59,770 bases of DNA. Origin: Bacteroidales bacterium. GTDB lineage: Bacteria > Bacteroidota > Bacteroidia > Bacteroidales > UBA12077. Made by a program: the position numbers and the translations under genes. Of this stretch, positions 42,497 to 51,211 are shown one piece after another. How positions within the stretch are numbered: the first letter of the stretch is position 1; each line of letters opens with the position of its first letter. The stretch lies in NCBI GenBank assembly GCA_013138975.1, contig WTBR01000111.1, positions 1 through 59,770 on the forward strand, in the 5' to 3' direction. The notes beneath the pieces are model-generated. The model had not been told where the DNA came from. It worked only from the letters and a program-made list of their open reading frames with translations, and did not search any database.

Positions 42497-43741
42497 ATGA
42501 AACGAGGTTTATTATTTATCATATTTATTACATTCTTTTTATCGGGAAAAGCACAGCTTAAAGTCGATGCTGAATATCGTCCTCGATTTGAGTTTAGAGA
42601 TGGTTACAAAGCAATAAAAACAGAAGATTCAGATCCTGCGTATTTTGTAACTCAAAGAACGAGATTAAATTTAGCTCATACTTATAATAATGTCTTTTCA
42701 AAGATTTCTATTCAGGATTACCGGGTTTGGGGTGAATCAAAACTTAAAGCTGATGATCCCGGATTAAATCTTTTTGAAGCTTATTTTAAACTAAAATTAA
42801 ATGAAGGCTGGGCATTAACAACCGGTCGTCAAGCAATAAATATAGATAATAAACGCTTGTTTTCTTCTGCTAACTGGAATCAGGTAAGCTCTTCGCACGA
42901 TGGAGTTACTTTAGATTTCTTAAATAAGTCATTTAACTTTAAAATGATTACAGCTTTTAATCAGGCGAAGGTCTCTAATTTTGGAACCGATTATTCTGAT
43001 CAAATCAGCAATTATAAATTTTTAAATGTTATTTGGTTAGAAAAGAAATTTGGTGATTTTTCCTTAGCTAATTTAACAATTACCGATGGATACCAAAAAG
43101 AAGGTACTACAAATACTGATTATTACAGATTAACAAGCGGAGCAATTGCAAAATATAAGAAAGAATCAAATGACATACAGTTTAGAGGATTCTATCAAAC
43201 CGGCAAGAATAAAAAAGGACAAGATGTGAGTGCTTACTATTTAAATGCAAGTTATGCTCATAGTTTTAACTCGGCATTAAAATTAACAGGTGGAATAGAA
43301 TATAAATCTGGAAACGATTTAACCGATACCCTAAATTTAGATGATAATGCTTTTGATATTTTATATGGAGCACGACATGGTTTTAATGGCATGATGGATT
43401 ATTTTAGCATTCCCGGCACAACAAAAAATGCTGGTTTAATTGATACACATTTAAAATTTGATCTTTCAAAAGTTAAAAACTGGAAATTGTCCGCACGATA
43501 TCATTACTTTGCGTTAGCAAACAAGTATCTTTATGAAAATAAAGAGCAAGACAAATTTTTAGCTAACGAAATTGATTTAATAGCAACATATAAAATGAAT
43601 GATATTATAAATTTACAATTGGGATATGGCATGTTATTCGGAAGTAAAACTCTGGAATACATAAAAGGCGCAGAAGCAGATGGATTGCAACAATACTTTT
43701 TTACAATGATTACAGTTAAACCAACATTCTTTAAGAATTAA
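42497..43741 (+). CDS. Outer-membrane beta-barrel protein (alginate-export/porin-like) in the tungstate operon
   Basis: A 414-residue protein with a signal peptide (MKRGLLFIIFITFFLSGKAQ) and a series of alternating amphipathic strands ending in the C-terminal F-F-T-M-I-T-V-K-P-T-F-F pattern. It looks like the alginate-export (AlgE-like) porin family, with the typical front QLKVDAEYRPRFEFRDGY. It lies between wtpA and wtpB, and its TAA overlaps the wtpB ATG, so it is translated together with the transporter. I infer an outer-membrane channel for tungstate or molybdate. Confidence 0.85.
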   Translation: MKRGLLFIIFITFFLSGKAQLKVDAEYRPRFEFRDGYKAIKTEDSDPAYFVTQRTRLNLAHTYNNVFSKISIQDYRVWGESKLKADDPGLNLFEAYFKLKLNEGWALTTGRQAINIDNKRLFSSANWNQVSSSHDGVTLDFLNKSFNFKMITAFNQAKVSNFGTDYSDQISNYKFLNVIWLEKKFGDFSLANLTITDGYQKEGTTNTDYYRLTSGAIAKYKKESNDIQFRGFYQTGKNKKGQDVSAYYLNASYAHSFNSALKLTGGIEYKSGNDLTDTLNLDDNAFDILYGARHGFNGMMDYFSIPGTTKNAGLIDTHLKFDLSKVKNWKLSARYHYFALANKYLYENKEQDKFLANEIDLIATYKMNDIINLQLGYGMLFGSKTLEYIKGAEADGLQQYFFTMITVKPTFFKN

Positions 43742-44529
43742 TGTTAAATAATCGAAATACACCAATACTATTTATATTTCTAGGGGGGCTTATACTATTA
43801 TTTATAGTAGCTCCTTTAATTGGTATGTTTTTAGCAACAACTCCATTACAACTGTTTGAAACAACAAAAGATACAGAAGTTATTGATAGCATTTGGCTAA
43901 CACTAAGAGTATCTTTTCTAACTACATTGTTTTTTGCTATTGGTGCAATTCCCCTATCCTATTTTCTATCCAGAGTAAATTATAAATTCAAAAATATAAT
44001 TAATGGTATTGTTGATTTACCTGTTGTAATTCCTCATTCGGCAGCCGGGATTGCTATATTAGGTTTTATTTCCCGTGACTCGGTAATAGGACAAATGGCC
44101 TCATCGGTAGGGCTTAATTTTGTAGGTCATCCAATAGGAATTGGTTTAGCAATGGCTTTCGTGAGTATTCCTTTTTTAATAAATGCGGCACGCGATGGTT
44201 TCGAAAACGTTCCTGTAAAACTTGAAAAAACGGCTTTAAATCTTGGCGCATCACCAATTCGGGTATTCTTTACCATTTCCTTACCACTTGCGTGGAAAAA
44301 TATTTTATCGGGATTAATAATGATGTTTGCACGCGGATTAAGCGAATTTGGTGCTGTTGTTATTGTTGCATATCATCCAATGATAACACCTGTATTGATT
44401 TTTGAACGATTCGGATCGTTTGGACTGAAATATGCACGTCCGGTTTCTGTTGTTTTCATTCTTGTGTGTTTGGTATTTTTTGTTCTTTTACGAACCCTTG
44501 CTAAAGAAAAAAAATCGACGAATGCTTAA
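43741..44529 (+). CDS. wtpB: Tungstate/molybdate ABC transporter permease (WtpB/ModB-like)
   Basis: A 262-residue inner-membrane permease with about six helices. The EAA loop is visible as EKTALNLGASPIRVFFTISLP at about 161-181 and contacts the ATPase. The segment FARGLSEFGAVVIVAY is conserved in ModB/WtpB/TupB. It starts on the stop codon of the porin gene (TAATG) and its 3' end overlaps wtpC by 8 bases. Confidence 0.92.
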   Translation: MLNNRNTPILFIFLGGLILLFIVAPLIGMFLATTPLQLFETTKDTEVIDSIWLTLRVSFLTTLFFAIGAIPLSYFLSRVNYKFKNIINGIVDLPVVIPHSAAGIAILGFISRDSVIGQMASSVGLNFVGHPIGIGLAMAFVSIPFLINAARDGFENVPVKLEKTALNLGASPIRVFFTISLPLAWKNILSGLIMMFARGLSEFGAVVIVAYHPMITPVLIFERFGSFGLKYARPVSVVFILVCLVFFVLLRTLAKEKKSTNA

Positions 44530-45562
44530 ACTAAAAGATATATCGGTAAAACTGGGCGATTTTGAGCTCAAAGAAATTAATCTTGATCTGGATAAAGGTG
44601 ATTACTATGTTTTACTTGGCAAATCAGGAGTGGGAAAAACCGTATTACTTGAAATAATTGCAGGTTTAATTAAACCTAATTCAGGTCAGATTTTCCTTAA
44701 TAGTGAAGATATTACACATAAAAAAATACAGAAACGAAAAATTGGGATTGTATTTCAAGATTTCTCTGTATTCCCTCATTTAAATGTAAAGCAAAATATT
44801 GAGTATCCTTTAAAAGGTAAAAAACTTCCAAAAAGTGAAAAAAATGATTTAATAAATAAATATGCTCAATTAACTAAAGTCTCTCATCTACTTAATAGGG
44901 GAACACAAAATTTATCGGGTGGTGAATTACAACGTGTTGCCTTAGCCCGGATGTTGGTTTCGAAACCCGAATGTTTATTATTAGACGAACCCCTCGCCTC
45001 TCTGGATGTGCAATTAAAAGGTGGATTAAGGAATTTATTACGTGAAATAAATAAAAACGGAGTTACGATTTTACACGTAACACACGATTACGAAGAAGCA
45101 ATTGCTTTATCCAATAAAGTAGCAGTAATACATGAAGGTAGGATAATACAAAAAGGACTTACCAAAGAAGTATTCCAGAAACCCGCCAATGATTTTGTCG
45201 CCAATTTTACAGGAATAAAAAACTTTTTTATTGCTGATTTTACTGTCGATAATACTGCTAAAATTAATGACATCATAGAAATACATGTTTCTAACAGCGA
45301 TCAATTAAAAAAGGGGAAAATTATTATTCGGGGTGAAGAAATAATTCTTTCAAACAAAAAAGTAGATTCAAGCGCAACGAATAATTTCGAAGGAATAATT
45401 ATGCAAATCATCCCATATTTAAACAATCATGAAGTTATTGTTAATATTGGTATTGATTTAATTGTAGTTATTTCTGAAGAATCATTGCTGAAATTTAAAT
45501 TTGAGAAGTACTCACAAGTTTGGGTTAGCTTTAAATCCACAGCCATAAAAATTATTCCGTAA
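44522..45562 (+). CDS. wtpC: Tungstate/molybdate ABC transporter ATPase (WtpC/ModC-like)
   Basis: A 346-residue ABC ATPase. The ATG at 44522 (MLKLKDISVKLGDF) overlaps the end of wtpB; a longer upstream frame runs inside wtpB and is not used. Walker A is GKSGVGKT, the signature LSGGELQRVALARML, Walker B CLLLDEPLASLD and the switch H-V-T-H-D. The C-terminal 110 residues form an OB/TOBE-type regulatory domain. This is the last gene of the operon. Confidence 0.93.
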   Translation: MLKLKDISVKLGDFELKEINLDLDKGDYYVLLGKSGVGKTVLLEIIAGLIKPNSGQIFLNSEDITHKKIQKRKIGIVFQDFSVFPHLNVKQNIEYPLKGKKLPKSEKNDLINKYAQLTKVSHLLNRGTQNLSGGELQRVALARMLVSKPECLLLDEPLASLDVQLKGGLRNLLREINKNGVTILHVTHDYEEAIALSNKVAVIHEGRIIQKGLTKEVFQKPANDFVANFTGIKNFFIADFTVDNTAKINDIIEIHVSNSDQLKKGKIIIRGEEIILSNKKVDSSATNNFEGIIMQIIPYLNNHEVIVNIGIDLIVVISEESLLKFKFEKYSQVWVSFKSTAIKIIP

Positions 45563-46380
45563 GATCCTTCAAAAAAGTACTTTAATGTAACTACTCAGGC
45601 ACACTATTTAAAACTAACAGATAAAATATTAGTGCTTTATATTTATCTCGCAAAAGTCGCAAAGTTTTTCGCAAAGATCGCAAAAAGCTTATAATGTGTT
45701 ATACCAATTAAACACCAAAATGCCCCATATAACGACAGCAAGAAAACAGCCTTTTAAATAGTCGTGCCACGGATATTATAATTATTAAGCAAATCTGTAA
45801 TGGTCGTTATAGAGTAATAAAAAGGTTTTGCTCTTTCTGAGGAGAATCCGTGTTACGACTTGCTAAATGATCTTGGCAAAAAATAATTCAAATTATTTAC
45901 AGGTCATTTTGAAATTTAATTGGTATTAAATGCGGTCTTTGCGTATTTCTTCTTAGCGTGCTTTGCGTGAAACGAATTTTTCAAATAACTATATATCAAT
46001 ATTATAATATACCTGAGTAATTACACTTTTATTAATAATATTTCAAAGGCTAAGTAGTCTTTGCAAGAAAACGCCAAATTACTCACGAATTTAATATTTA
46101 TAAAATTGTGTTCGTGAGCTTCGCAAGGTTCTGCGTTACTCTCGTGTTGAAAACAGTCACTTACAAAAGTAAACTCCTTGGTTTCCAACACTTCGAATTC
46201 CGATAGCTATCGGAATGTCTTTGACGCTTTCTTATCAAAGACTTGAAAAAAAGGCTGTTTTCTTGCTGACACTAAATATGACAAACAACTAAAATAGGTA
46301 CTGTCACACTGTCCCGATAATTATCGGGATGTCGAAGTGTTTTACAATTTTACTTGCTGTTTAATAATCTATTAAATTAT
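45563..46380. repeat. Long intergenic region with R1d and decayed repeats
   Basis: No gene in 818 bases. A GCAAAG-rich stretch (TCGCAAAAGTCGCAAAG) is at 45650-45690. An R1 fragment (CAGCAAGAAAACAGCC) is at 45728-45743. Imperfect arms TTATACCAATTAA and TTTAATTGGTAT lie at about 45700 and 45917. R1d follows at 46056-46274, and a REP-like half unit with TCCCGATAATTATCGGGA at about 46313-46330. Confidence 0.75.
46056..46274. repeat. R1d, longest R1 copy, inverted orientation
   Basis: A 219-bp R1 copy with ends TAGTCTTTGCAAGAAAAC and, as reverse complement, TAGTGTCAGCAAGAAAAC. It contains every module seen in the family: the CTCACGAA...TTCGTGAG hairpin shared with R1e, the CTTACAAAAGTAA hairpin, the CCGATAGCTATCGG palindrome and the GTCTTTGA/TCAAAGAC hairpin. 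It may be the full-length form from which the shorter copies derive. Confidence 0.85.
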
Positions 46381-47478
46381 TTACATAGCATATTCCCTAC
46401 CCAACTTCTTAAGCATTAATGTATGCTCCCATAAAGCTCTCCAAAATCCCGGTTGTACATGATATGGCAAATTATATTTTTCAGCCATTTCTTTTACCAA
46501 CTTCGATAATTTACGATAATGGACATGACTAATATTGGGGAATAAATGATGTTCAACCTGATAATTTAGCCCTCCAATTAACCATGAAAAAACTCTACTT
46601 TTTGGTGAATAATCTGATGTAGTATACAATTGATGAACTGCCCAATTGTTTTCTAAAGTACCGTTCTCATCAGGTAATGGATATTCGGAAGTAGGCACAA
46701 CATGCGCTGTTTGAAAAATAATAGTTAAAAGAAAACCGCTTGTAAAATGTTGAGCTATAAAAAAGACCACAATCCAATACCAGGCAAATGGTAAGACTAA
46801 CATCGGGATAAGCATTAAAGCAATATAATACAGCACTTTCGAAAAAATAACAGTTCCCATTATTTGCTTAAATGACTTATTGTTACTTAATGCCACTCCA
46901 CTTTTATTATACCTGATTAATTGCTTAAAATCTTTGGTTGTAATCCATAAAATTGTCATTAAACCATAAAAAAACCAAGCATAAAAATGTTGATATCTAT
47001 GTATTTTCAGCAATGGTTTATGTGGCGAAAAACGCAATATACCTACCGGGCTAATATCTTCATCATGGCCATCGATATTGGTAAACCCATGATGTAATGT
47101 ATTATGTTGATGTTGCCAGGTATTTGGCGAACCACCCAATAAATATAAAGTATTCGACATCCATTTATTAATTTTTGGATTTTTTGAAAATGAACGATGA
47201 TTCGCATCGTGCATAACTCCCATACCCACTCCTGCTTGGCCAACACCTATTGCAATCCAACAAAATAAAACTCCTATAAATGAACTAATCACTCCTGAAA
47301 GCATTAATACATATGGAGTAATATAAAGCGATATCATAAATATCGTTTTAAACAATAAATTTAAATTTCCATGTTCAGCAATACGATTCTCTTTAAAATA
47401 TCCTGAAACTTTTTCTCTTAGTTCAATAATAAATTCCTTCTTATTATTTGCCGAAAATTTTATTCTTCTCTCTTCCAT
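46381..47478 (-). CDS. Membrane fatty acid desaturase
   Basis: A 365-residue di-iron desaturase. The three histidine boxes are HDANH at 90-94, HNTLHH at 125-130 and QVEHH near 308, with hydrophobic helices between them. The Q before the last box (QXXHH) is typical of front-end or delta-5/6-type enzymes and related bacterial acyl-lipid desaturases; no cytochrome b5 domain is fused. It introduces a double bond in membrane acyl chains. It diverges from an alpha/beta hydrolase gene with a 23-bp palindrome in between. Confidence 0.92.
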   Translation of the reverse strand: MEERRIKFSANNKKEFIIELREKVSGYFKENRIAEHGNLNLLFKTIFMISLYITPYVLMLSGVISSFIGVLFCWIAIGVGQAGVGMGVMHDANHRSFSKNPKINKWMSNTLYLLGGSPNTWQHQHNTLHHGFTNIDGHDEDISPVGILRFSPHKPLLKIHRYQHFYAWFFYGLMTILWITTKDFKQLIRYNKSGVALSNNKSFKQIMGTVIFSKVLYYIALMLIPMLVLPFAWYWIVVFFIAQHFTSGFLLTIIFQTAHVVPTSEYPLPDENGTLENNWAVHQLYTTSDYSPKSRVFSWLIGGLNYQVEHHLFPNISHVHYRKLSKLVKEMAEKYNLPYHVQPGFWRALWEHTLMLKKLGREYAM

Positions 47479-47620
47479 CTCTTTTTCCTTAACGTATAAT
47501 TTTTAACAATCAATTCTGATTTTTCTCTATTTAGATAACAGATTTCAAAATCACTTATCTTAATAAAACATTTCAATCAAAAAAAAGTTCAACAATAGTT
47601 AACATTATAAGATTTTGTTT

Positions 47621-47643
47621 CATACTAATAAATTATTAGTATG
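47621..47643. promoter_or_regulatory. 23-bp palindrome in the desaturase/hydrolase divergent gap
   Basis: CATACTAATA-AAT-TATTAGTATG, with perfect 10-bp arms, lies 63 bases before the hydrolase start and 143 bases before the desaturase start. A dimeric regulator of the TetR or MarR type could bind it and control one or both genes. A small hairpin is an alternative reading. Confidence 0.55.
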
Positions 47644-47705
47644 AAAATATTTGTTAACTTTCATAATTCTTAATATCATTGTAACCAACGCTTTAAATAA
47701 AAACC

Positions 47706-48740
47706 ATGAAAAAAGCACTTAAAATAATCGGAAAATCACTCCTAATAATAATTGCCTTATTGCTTAGCCTCTTTATTATATTCTACATATCAACTATGGG
47801 AGATTATGAAATGCCTAAAACGGTTGAACAGGATTCTTCTATTCCTCATCTGAAAATTGAGAATACCACATTTCATTTAGAGACTTTTGGAAATGACACA
47901 AATGATGTAGTCGTAATTTTACATGGTGGTCCCGGAAACGATTATCGTTATTTACTGGATCTTAAAGAACTCTCCGACAATTATTTTCTTGTATTTTACG
48001 ATCAACGTGGCACTGGTCTTTCGCCAAGAGTTAATGCCGAAGAACTTACTTTAGAGAACATGATTCACGACTTAAATAATATTATAAATCATTTTTCACC
48101 AAATAAGAAAGTAAATATTATTGGGCACTCATGGGGAGGAATGCTAGCCTCAGGATATTTAGCACAATATCCTGAAAAGGTAAATAAAATTGTTTTAGCA
48201 GAACCGGGAATGCTGACAAGCGAAAAAGCTGAAGAATTCATTGAAAAATTTCAAGCAAAATTTAGTTTTGGTTTTCTATGGCATGCAGGCAAATGCTGGT
48301 TTGAATCACTTCATGTTGATGGCCCTGATGATCAAGCTTCACAAGATTACTTTTTCACATCTTTAAGCTTTAATGCAAGCCCTGAACTTTTTAAAAATCA
48401 TCCAATGAGTAAATATTTCTGTAATCAAAATATTGAAAGTGCATCAATGAATTATTGGCGTTATAGTTATTTAGCAAACAGAACAATTTTTATGAGTCTG
48501 TTTGACAATGACGGAAATATAAATCTTGATTTAGTTTCAGGCGTTGAAAATTTTCCAAATAAGGTGTTGTTTTTAATTAGTGAGTGCAATCAACTTATTG
48601 GTGAAGAATTTCAAAAAGATCATATAGAATATTTTAATAAGGCCGAAATGGTAATAATTAAAAATGCCGGACATTCAATGATTGGAGAACAACCACAAGA
48701 CTGTTTAGTTGCCATTAGAAAATATTTTAATGAACAATAA
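47706..48740 (+). CDS. Alpha/beta hydrolase, proline-iminopeptidase-like
   Basis: A 344-residue hydrolase with an N-terminal membrane anchor or signal (about 9-30). The oxyanion-hole segment is HGGPGNDYRYLL, the nucleophile elbow GHSWGG with the catalytic Ser, and the catalytic His is in NAGHSMIGE near the end. HGGPG is typical of prolyl aminopeptidases of family S33. The substrate may be peptide or ester. Its divergent partner is a desaturase. Confidence 0.87.
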   Translation: MKKALKIIGKSLLIIIALLLSLFIIFYISTMGDYEMPKTVEQDSSIPHLKIENTTFHLETFGNDTNDVVVILHGGPGNDYRYLLDLKELSDNYFLVFYDQRGTGLSPRVNAEELTLENMIHDLNNIINHFSPNKKVNIIGHSWGGMLASGYLAQYPEKVNKIVLAEPGMLTSEKAEEFIEKFQAKFSFGFLWHAGKCWFESLHVDGPDDQASQDYFFTSLSFNASPELFKNHPMSKYFCNQNIESASMNYWRYSYLANRTIFMSLFDNDGNINLDLVSGVENFPNKVLFLISECNQLIGEEFQKDHIEYFNKAEMVIIKNAGHSMIGEQPQDCLVAIRKYFNEQ

Positions 48741-48839
48741 TCGTTAATTCATATATTATCATCTTTAACACAGATCTTGCAAGCATAAAACGCAAGGTCT
48801 TTTTTATAGTTCAAACCCTTCATTTACTATCCTATTTGT

Positions 48840-48847
48840 TATCTTTG
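48840..48847 (+). promoter_or_regulatory. -7 box of the methyltransferase-DUF1456-rlmF operon
   Basis: TATCTTTG matches TAnnTTTG and lies 28 bases before ATG 48875. No clear -33 TTTG is found at the right spacing. Confidence 0.5.
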
Positions 48848-48874
48848 TGGAGTTAAAATCGTTCAGAAATCATA

Positions 48875-49567
48875 ATGAAAGAAGAAAATACAGAAGCAAA
48901 ATCTTGCACTTGTTGTTGCTCATCAAAAGAGACTGTGCAAGAAAAAGATTATAAATTGCATTGGAATAAAGCATTTGATAGAAGCGATGTAAATAATCTT
49001 GGATGGTACGAAGAGAATCCTCAACCATCATTTGATTTAATAAAAAAGTGTAATCTAAAAATCGATTCTTCTATTTTAAATGTTGGAGCCGGGGCAAGCA
49101 CTTTGGTTGATGAATTAGTTAATTTAGGATATGAAAATATAATTGCAAATGACTTAAGTTCGAGTGCACTAAATAAGTTAAAAGAACGATTAGGTAATGA
49201 CAGTGACAAGGTTGAGTGGATTGAAGATGATTTAACAAATCCAAGTAAATTAAATAAGCTGGAAAATATTGAATTATGGCACGATAGAGCAGTTTTGCAC
49301 TTTTTTAACGATAAAAAAGACCAAGACACATATTTCGCTCTGATAAACAAAGTGCTTAAAAAAAATGGATATGTAATAATTGCAGCTTTTCATTTGAATG
49401 GAGCACCTAAATGCTGCGGACTTCCGGTTCACAGATACGATGAAAATATGCTGAAAGAAAGAATAGGAAATAATTTTGAATTGCTTGAGTCCTTTGAATA
49501 TACTTTTCTAAATCCTTCGGGAGATCCACGAGAATATATTTATACATTATTTAAAAGAATAAACTAG
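48875..49567 (+). CDS. Class I SAM-dependent methyltransferase with Cys-rich N-terminus
   Basis: A 230-residue methyltransferase. The SAM-binding loop is ILNVGAGASTLVDEL (about 68-82), followed by IIANDLSSSAL with the acidic ribose ligand and LWHDRAVLHFF in the post-core. Two cysteine groups are unusual: CTCCCS near residue 11 and KCCGLP near 180. Vicinal cysteines could bind arsenic, copper or another soft metal, as in metalloid methyltransferases, but the family is not identified. It begins an operon with a DUF1456 protein and rlmF. Confidence 0.85.
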   Translation: MKEENTEAKSCTCCCSSKETVQEKDYKLHWNKAFDRSDVNNLGWYEENPQPSFDLIKKCNLKIDSSILNVGAGASTLVDELVNLGYENIIANDLSSSALNKLKERLGNDSDKVEWIEDDLTNPSKLNKLENIELWHDRAVLHFFNDKKDQDTYFALINKVLKKNGYVIIAAFHLNGAPKCCGLPVHRYDENMLKERIGNNFELLESFEYTFLNPSGDPREYIYTLFKRIN

Positions 49568-49579
49568 ACTGATACTAAA

Positions 49580-50044
49580 ATGGATAACAACGATATAATT
49601 CGCCGAATTCGATATGCATTTGATTTAAGTGATGCAAAAATGATTGAAATTTTTGCATTAGCAGATCATGAAGTAACGCGTCCACAAATAAGCAATTGGT
49701 TAAAAAAAGATGACGATCCTTATTTTCAAGGGATTTTGGACGTGGAACTGGCAACTTTTCTTAATGGTTTTATTAATGATAGAAGAGGCAAAAAAGAGGG
49801 AGAACAACCGAAGCCGGAGAAAAAAACAAATAACAATATCATTTTTAGAAAATTAAAAATTGCTTTAAATCTAAAAGATGATGATGTTTTAGAGATATTT
49901 GAATCGGTGGATATGCGCTTAAGTAAGAACGAATTAAGTGCGTTTTTCCGTAATCCAAAACAAAATCAATACCGTCCTTGCAAAGATCAATTTTTGCGTA
50001 ATTTTCTTCAGGGAGTCCTTTTAAAATATCGTACCGATAAATAA
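49580..50044 (+). CDS. DUF1456 (YehS-like) protein
   Basis: A 154-residue protein of the DUF1456/YehS family. It has two similar halves, each with a start like NNDIIRRIRYAFDL / NNIIFRKLKIALNL, then a short D-x-x-x-x-E-I-F helix and a S-x-W-L-K / A-F-F-R-N segment, separated by a Lys-rich linker at about 72-83. The family function is not known; RNA binding has been suggested from the fold. The ATG of rlmF overlaps its stop. Confidence 0.88.
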   Translation: MDNNDIIRRIRYAFDLSDAKMIEIFALADHEVTRPQISNWLKKDDDPYFQGILDVELATFLNGFINDRRGKKEGEQPKPEKKTNNNIIFRKLKIALNLKDDDVLEIFESVDMRLSKNELSAFFRNPKQNQYRPCKDQFLRNFLQGVLLKYRTDK

Positions 50045-51042
50045 TGAAAAAACAAACCAAAAATAAAAAGAAAGAACATCCTAAAGTAAAATTAAGGCTG
50101 CACCCACGTAACAAACATCGCGAGCGATACAATTTTAAACAACTAATTGATACTTGCCCGGAATTGGCTCCCTTTGTTAAGTTAAATATGTATGATGACG
50201 AATCGATTGATTTTTCAGATCCTGCTGCGGTAAAAATGTTGAACGCAGCATTATTAAAACACTATTACGATATTACGAATTGGGATATTCCTGCTGATTA
50301 TTTATGCCCTCCTATCCCGGGAAGAGCCGATTACATTCATCATATCTCAGATTTACTTTGCAATAGCAATTATGGCAAAATCCCGAAAGGTGAAAAAATA
50401 AAATGCCTTGATATTGGTGTAGGTGCAAATTGTGTTTATCCAATAATAGGAAACAAAGAATATGGATGGACATTTATAGGTACCGATATTGATACTATTG
50501 CCATTGAGAACGGAAACAAAATAATTGAACAAAATCCCTTTTTAAAAGGAAAAATCGATTTGAGATTTCAGAATAATGTAAAAGATTTTTTTTACGGAAT
50601 TATTCAAAAAGATGAGCTTATTGATTTATCAATTTGCAACCCTCCTTTTCATAGCTCATTAGAAGAAGCGCAATCGGTAAGCGTTCGTAAACAAAGCAAT
50701 TTAAGCCACGAAAAAGTGATTAAGCCAACACAAAACTTTGGAGGCAAAAACACCGAGTTATGGTGCGAAGGAGGAGAAGAAAAATTCGTTCGTGAAATGA
50801 TTCGTGAAAGTAAGAAATTTGCAGAATCCTGTTTTTGGTTTTCCAGCTTAATATCTAAGCAATCGAACCTTAAATCGATTTATACTGCACTAGAAAAAAG
50901 CGAAGCTGTTGAAGTTATAACTATCCCCATGGGGCAAGGAAACAAAACTAGCAGAGTTGTTGCCTGGACTTTTTTAACGAAAGAACAGCAAACCAAGTGG
51001 AAAAACACTCGCTGGAAAGAGACTCCTAACTCGAAAAACTAA
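50044..51042 (+). CDS. rlmF: 23S rRNA (adenine-N6)-methyltransferase RlmF
   Basis: A 332-residue enzyme that methylates A1618 of 23S rRNA (E. coli numbering). The N-terminus has the basic segment LRLHPRNKHRERYNF. Then come KCLDIGVGANCVYPI as the SAM motif, FIGTDIDTIAI, and the catalytic NPPF in SICNPPFHSSLEEA. Length and motif order match the family. It is the third gene of its operon, overlapping the DUF1456 gene by one base. Confidence 0.95.
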   Translation: MKKQTKNKKKEHPKVKLRLHPRNKHRERYNFKQLIDTCPELAPFVKLNMYDDESIDFSDPAAVKMLNAALLKHYYDITNWDIPADYLCPPIPGRADYIHHISDLLCNSNYGKIPKGEKIKCLDIGVGANCVYPIIGNKEYGWTFIGTDIDTIAIENGNKIIEQNPFLKGKIDLRFQNNVKDFFYGIIQKDELIDLSICNPPFHSSLEEAQSVSVRKQSNLSHEKVIKPTQNFGGKNTELWCEGGEEKFVREMIRESKKFAESCFWFSSLISKQSNLKSIYTALEKSEAVEVITIPMGQGNKTSRVVAWTFLTKEQQTKWKNTRWKETPNSKN

Positions 51043-51211
51043 ACACAATGTCATCCTGAGCCTGTCGAAGGATAAAAACACACAATCTATAAAATTATAA
51101 AATTATCCCGATAGCTATAGACTAAAAAACTTAATGTGCTCATAAGAATTTTTACAGAAAATTTGAAGCAAGCTTCATTAAAATTTGTTCATCTTTAAAT
51201 TAAAAAGATTT

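Noticed and set aside
45563..46380. Possible small RNA gene or riboswitch in the 818-bp gap
   Set aside because: All structured parts can be assigned to repeat families (R1d, R1 fragment, REP half unit, GCAAAG stretch); no known riboswitch core is seen.
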